Assembly (NCBI GenBank): GCA_965218765.1
Contig: CBDCLU010000005.1
Span: 1-64,000 of the forward strand
Origin: JBBPYC01 sp965218765
Lineage (GTDB): Bacteria; Pseudomonadota; Gammaproteobacteria; Burkholderiales; Burkholderiaceae_C
Reading direction: 5' to 3'
Length of the DNA: 64,000 nt
The notes under the pieces are model-generated. The model had not been told where the DNA came from and did no database searches. It was given only the letters and a program-made list of their open reading frames with translations. Below, piece after piece: positions 62,065 through 64,000 of this stretch; the first letter of the stretch is position 1, and every line of letters begins with the position of its first letter. A program made the translations under genes and the position numbers.

Positions 62065-62169
62065 TTGCCCCGAAGGGGTCGCAGACAGTAGGGTCGCCTT
62101 TTCTTTGCTTACTTTCTTTTGGCGAAGCAAAAGACAAGTGAGTCGCCCGCCGGGGCGAGACCCGGCTCC
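62062..62169 (-). repeat. Inverted intergenic repeat, arm 2
   Basis: Read on the minus strand it gives GGAGCCGGGTCTCGCCCCGG, then CTTGTCTTTTGCTTCGCCAA and GCAAAGAAAAGGCGACCCTA. This is a near copy of arm 1 (58615-58686 plus 61620-61671) in opposite orientation. It retains the intact form of the IS target. Confidence 0.8.
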
Positions 62170-62320
62170 GGTCTCACCAATGGCCACAACCCAAGTCAAC
62201 ACACAACCCCACCGCAACAGCCACACTCCCCCAGCATGAGCTCAACAAGCCACTTTCGATAACCACAGTCCGCAATTTTGGCGAGCACAGTTCAATACGA
62301 ATCGCAAAGCCAAACAAAGA

Positions 62321-62348
62321 GAAAGCCCGCACACAGCGGGCCTTTTTC
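62321..62348 (-). terminator. Rho-independent terminator at the 3' end of dctP
   Basis: GCCCGC (62325-62330) pairs with GCGGGC (62336-62341) over an ACACA loop, with A/T runs on both sides (GAAA before, CTTTTTCT after). It can terminate transcription in both directions; the dctP stop lies about 45 bases away. Confidence 0.75.
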
Positions 62349-62391
62349 TATTGACGTAAAGCCAGCCGGCAGCCGGCACACTCACCCGTGC

Positions 62392-63474
62392 CTACAACTT
62401 CACACTCGCCATGAAGTTGTCAAAGCGGTTTTCCGCAAAACGGAACCACAGCACCTGATCGCGCTGGAAGTTGCGCATGTCCGCGTAGATCTTCTTCCAC
62501 TCGGCGCTCTTGGAATTGTTCTCCTCGAACACTTCCTGCGACGCCTTGAACGATGCTTCCATCACCGCCTGCGGGAACGCGAGCACCTTGGCACCGCCTG
62601 CCACAAGCTGCTTCAACGCAGTCGGGTTCAGCGCGTCGTACTTGGCCAGCATGTCCATCGCGGCGTGCGAAGACGCCGCTTGCACGATCGCCTTGTTCTC
62701 GGGCGACAGCGCGTCGTAGGCCTTCTGGTTGATGTAGAAATCGACTTCCGGGCCGCCTTCCCACCAGCCGGGATAGTAGTAGTACGGTGCGACCTTGTTG
62801 AAGCCGAGCTTCTGGTCGTCATATGGGCCGACCCACTCGGCTGCGTCCAGGGTGCCTTTTTCGAGCGACTGATAGATCTCGCCAGCAGGAATGCTCTGCG
62901 GCACCGCGCCGAGTTTGGTCATCACGTCGCCGACCAAGCCGCCGCCCAGGCGCATCTTCAGGCCCTTGAAGTCCTCGATGCTCTTGATTTCCTTGCGATA
63001 CCAGCCGCCCATCTGGGTGCCGGTGTTGCCGCCGTTGAAGCTCAGCATGCCGTAGTTCGCATAGAACTCGTTCATCAGCTTGCGGCCGTTGCCGTGCATC
63101 ATCCAGGCCGTCATCTGGCGCGCGTTGAAGCCGAACGGCACCGCCGAGCCGAACGCGAACGCCTGATTCTTGCCGTAGAAGTAATACGGCACCGTGTGGC
63201 AAGCTTCCACCGAACCCTGCTGCACGCCATCGACCACGCCGAACGCGGGCATCAGCTCGCCGCCCTGGTGCACGGTGATCTCGAACTTGCCGCCCGACAT
63301 CGCCTTCACCGCATCGGCAAACACCTGGGCGCCGCCGTAGATGGTGTCGAGCGACTTCGGAAAGCTCGACGCGAGGCGCCAGCGCACCGCTGCCTGCGCA
63401 TGCACGGCCGGTGCGACACCGGCGGCGAGCACGCCGGCCAGGCCTGCGTTCTTGATGATTGAGCGACGATCCAT
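62392..63474 (-). CDS. dctP: TRAP transporter solute-binding protein DctP
   Basis: The periplasmic binding protein of a TRAP carboxylate transporter, 360 residues. It has a Tat-like signal (MDRRSIIKNAGLAGVLAAGV and APAVHAQA) and then VRWRLASSFPKSLDTIYGGA. Family segments include GGELMPAFGVVDGVQQGSVE, PFGFNARQMTAWMMHGNGRK, SIEDFKGLKMRLGGGLVGDV and LDAAEWVGPYDDQKLGFNKV. The pattern is that of the TakP-like group, known to bind alpha-keto acids. ATG 63474 is chosen; MFH 9 bases upstream is possible. It faces dctQM but is not cotranscribed. Confidence 0.93.
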   Translation of the reverse strand: MDRRSIIKNAGLAGVLAAGVAPAVHAQAAVRWRLASSFPKSLDTIYGGAQVFADAVKAMSGGKFEITVHQGGELMPAFGVVDGVQQGSVEACHTVPYYFYGKNQAFAFGSAVPFGFNARQMTAWMMHGNGRKLMNEFYANYGMLSFNGGNTGTQMGGWYRKEIKSIEDFKGLKMRLGGGLVGDVMTKLGAVPQSIPAGEIYQSLEKGTLDAAEWVGPYDDQKLGFNKVAPYYYYPGWWEGGPEVDFYINQKAYDALSPENKAIVQAASSHAAMDMLAKYDALNPTALKQLVAGGAKVLAFPQAVMEASFKASQEVFEENNSKSAEWKKIYADMRNFQRDQVLWFRFAENRFDNFMASVKL

Positions 63475-63655
63475 ATGAAACAAACTCCTTGGGGGTTCCC
63501 GAGCAGATCGGGGAGATGAGGAAAAAAGCGCGGTGACGGCTTGAGACGTGCCACCCGCAATCGAAGCGAAAAACGCAACGCAGCAGTCTAAGCAACCGCG
63601 CGCCGATCCGTCTTTAGGGACTAACCCGCGCCGCAGCGCACGATGCGCGTGCCGT

Positions 63656-64000
63656 TCAAGCTACTCTTTTGAGAGCAGCAGCCGGCTTGGCGACCAGCGA
63701 CGCAAAGCGTTCGCGGATCGATCGTTCGATGCCGGCAGCGTCCAGCCCGATGCCGGCCAGCAGCGCGGCCGGATCGCCATGCTCGATGAAGCGATCGGGC
63801 AGGCCGAGCTGCAGCAGCGGTTTCTCGATGCCGGCCGCCGCCAGCGCCTCGCCGACCGCGCTGCCGGCGCCGCCCATCACGGCGCCCTCCTCCAGCGTGA
63901 CCAGCGCATCGTGCTCCGCAGCCACCTTCAGCAGCAGCGCTTCGTCGAGCGGCTTGGCCCAGCGCATGTTGACGACGGCGGCGTCGAGCTTCTCGGCTGC
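63656..64000 (-). CDS. dxs: 1-deoxy-D-xylulose-5-phosphate synthase, C-terminal fragment
   Basis: The 3' end of dxs, the thiamin-diphosphate enzyme that starts the MEP isoprenoid pathway. About 114 codons are visible, ending at the stop near 63656; the gene continues past the right edge. NMRWAKPLDEALLLKVAAEH, DALVTLEEGAVMGGAGSAVG and LQLGLPDRFIEHGDPAALLA are typical of the transketolase C-terminal domain of Dxs. It is upstream of dctP on the same strand, about 180 bases away. Confidence 0.95.
   Translation of the reverse strand, partial: AAEKLDAAVVNMRWAKPLDEALLLKVAAEHDALVTLEEGAVMGGAGSAVGEALAAAGIEKPLLQLGLPDRFIEHGDPAALLAGIGLDAAGIERSIRERFASLVAKPAAALKRVA

Noticed and set aside
61681..62226. Open frames with GQPDSRTA or CPAVRLSG repeats
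   Set aside because: They are translations of the 8-bp minisatellite, open in all frames, without start-site or family support.
1..64000. tRNA or rRNA genes
   Set aside because: I found no recognisable tRNA or rRNA sequence in the intergenic regions that I read.

Overview
The window looks like two pieces of DNA from two different bacteria joined at about position 19,790. Positions 1 to ~19,790 read as an alphaproteobacterium, probably Hyphomicrobiales/Rhizobiales and possibly Methylocystaceae-like. The evidence is the ddl-ftsQ-ftsA-ftsZ-lpxC-bamD-recN-ligA division and cell-envelope cluster, a 588-residue FtsZ with a long Pro/Ala linker, and CCTCCCCTCAAGGGGGAGG-type extragenic palindromes. 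Positions ~19,790 to 64,000 read as a betaproteobacterium of the Burkholderiales, probably Comamonadaceae-like. The evidence is the order glyA-nrdR-minor pilin cluster-ribD, a DUF349 protein, a giant DUF748 protein, dodecin, egtB-egtD and TRAP genes. At the join, an AsmA-family gene (+) and a DUF349 gene (-) are each cut in mid-coding sequence, so an assembly chimera is the simplest reading.

Alphaproteobacterial part. The 3' end of ddl is followed by ftsQ and ftsA, both disrupted by +1 insertions in homopolymer runs (five in total before 2,415), then intact ftsZ, lpxC, bamD, recN, a DUF3833-like lipoprotein (-), a UvrD/PcrA helicase, a small Cys-rich exported protein (-), prmA, an M24 aminopeptidase P, a palindromic repeat element, ligA (-) and the truncated AsmA gene. 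The layout is a division and peptidoglycan block followed by lipid A synthesis, outer-membrane assembly and DNA repair.

Betaproteobacterial part. On the minus strand are the DUF349 gene and a 2,074-residue AsmA-like DUF748 protein. On the plus strand follow a lytic transglycosylase with an in-frame hexanucleotide repeat, glyA, nrdR, the type IV pilus set pilV-pilW-pilX-pilY1-pilE-fimT (tightly spaced or overlapping), ribD, an exported beta-helix protein and an asparagine-synthase homologue without the N-terminal catalytic Cys. Next come a small membrane protein, dodecin, an ABM monooxygenase, an OmpA lipoprotein, an FAH hydrolase and a NUDIX hydrolase. Positions 48,046-55,819 carry ergothioneine genes egtB-egtD, a ModE-type HTH/substrate-binding regulator, a cystathionine gamma-synthase family PLP enzyme and two further FGE-sulfatase-domain proteins, one of them SenA-like.

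The right end holds TRAP permease genes dctQ-dctM (+) and a TRAP binding protein dctP (-) facing each other across a 3.9-kb repeat-rich gap. Within this gap is a complete IS1595-family element (58,687-61,619) with terminal inverted repeats and an 8-bp target duplication. It carries the transposase, a 69-residue ORF and a 531-residue AlbA_2/Schlafen-type passenger gene. Next to it is a 25-copy 8-bp minisatellite between inverted copies of an intergenic repeat. The window ends inside dxs (-). No rRNA, tRNA or CRISPR array was recognised.
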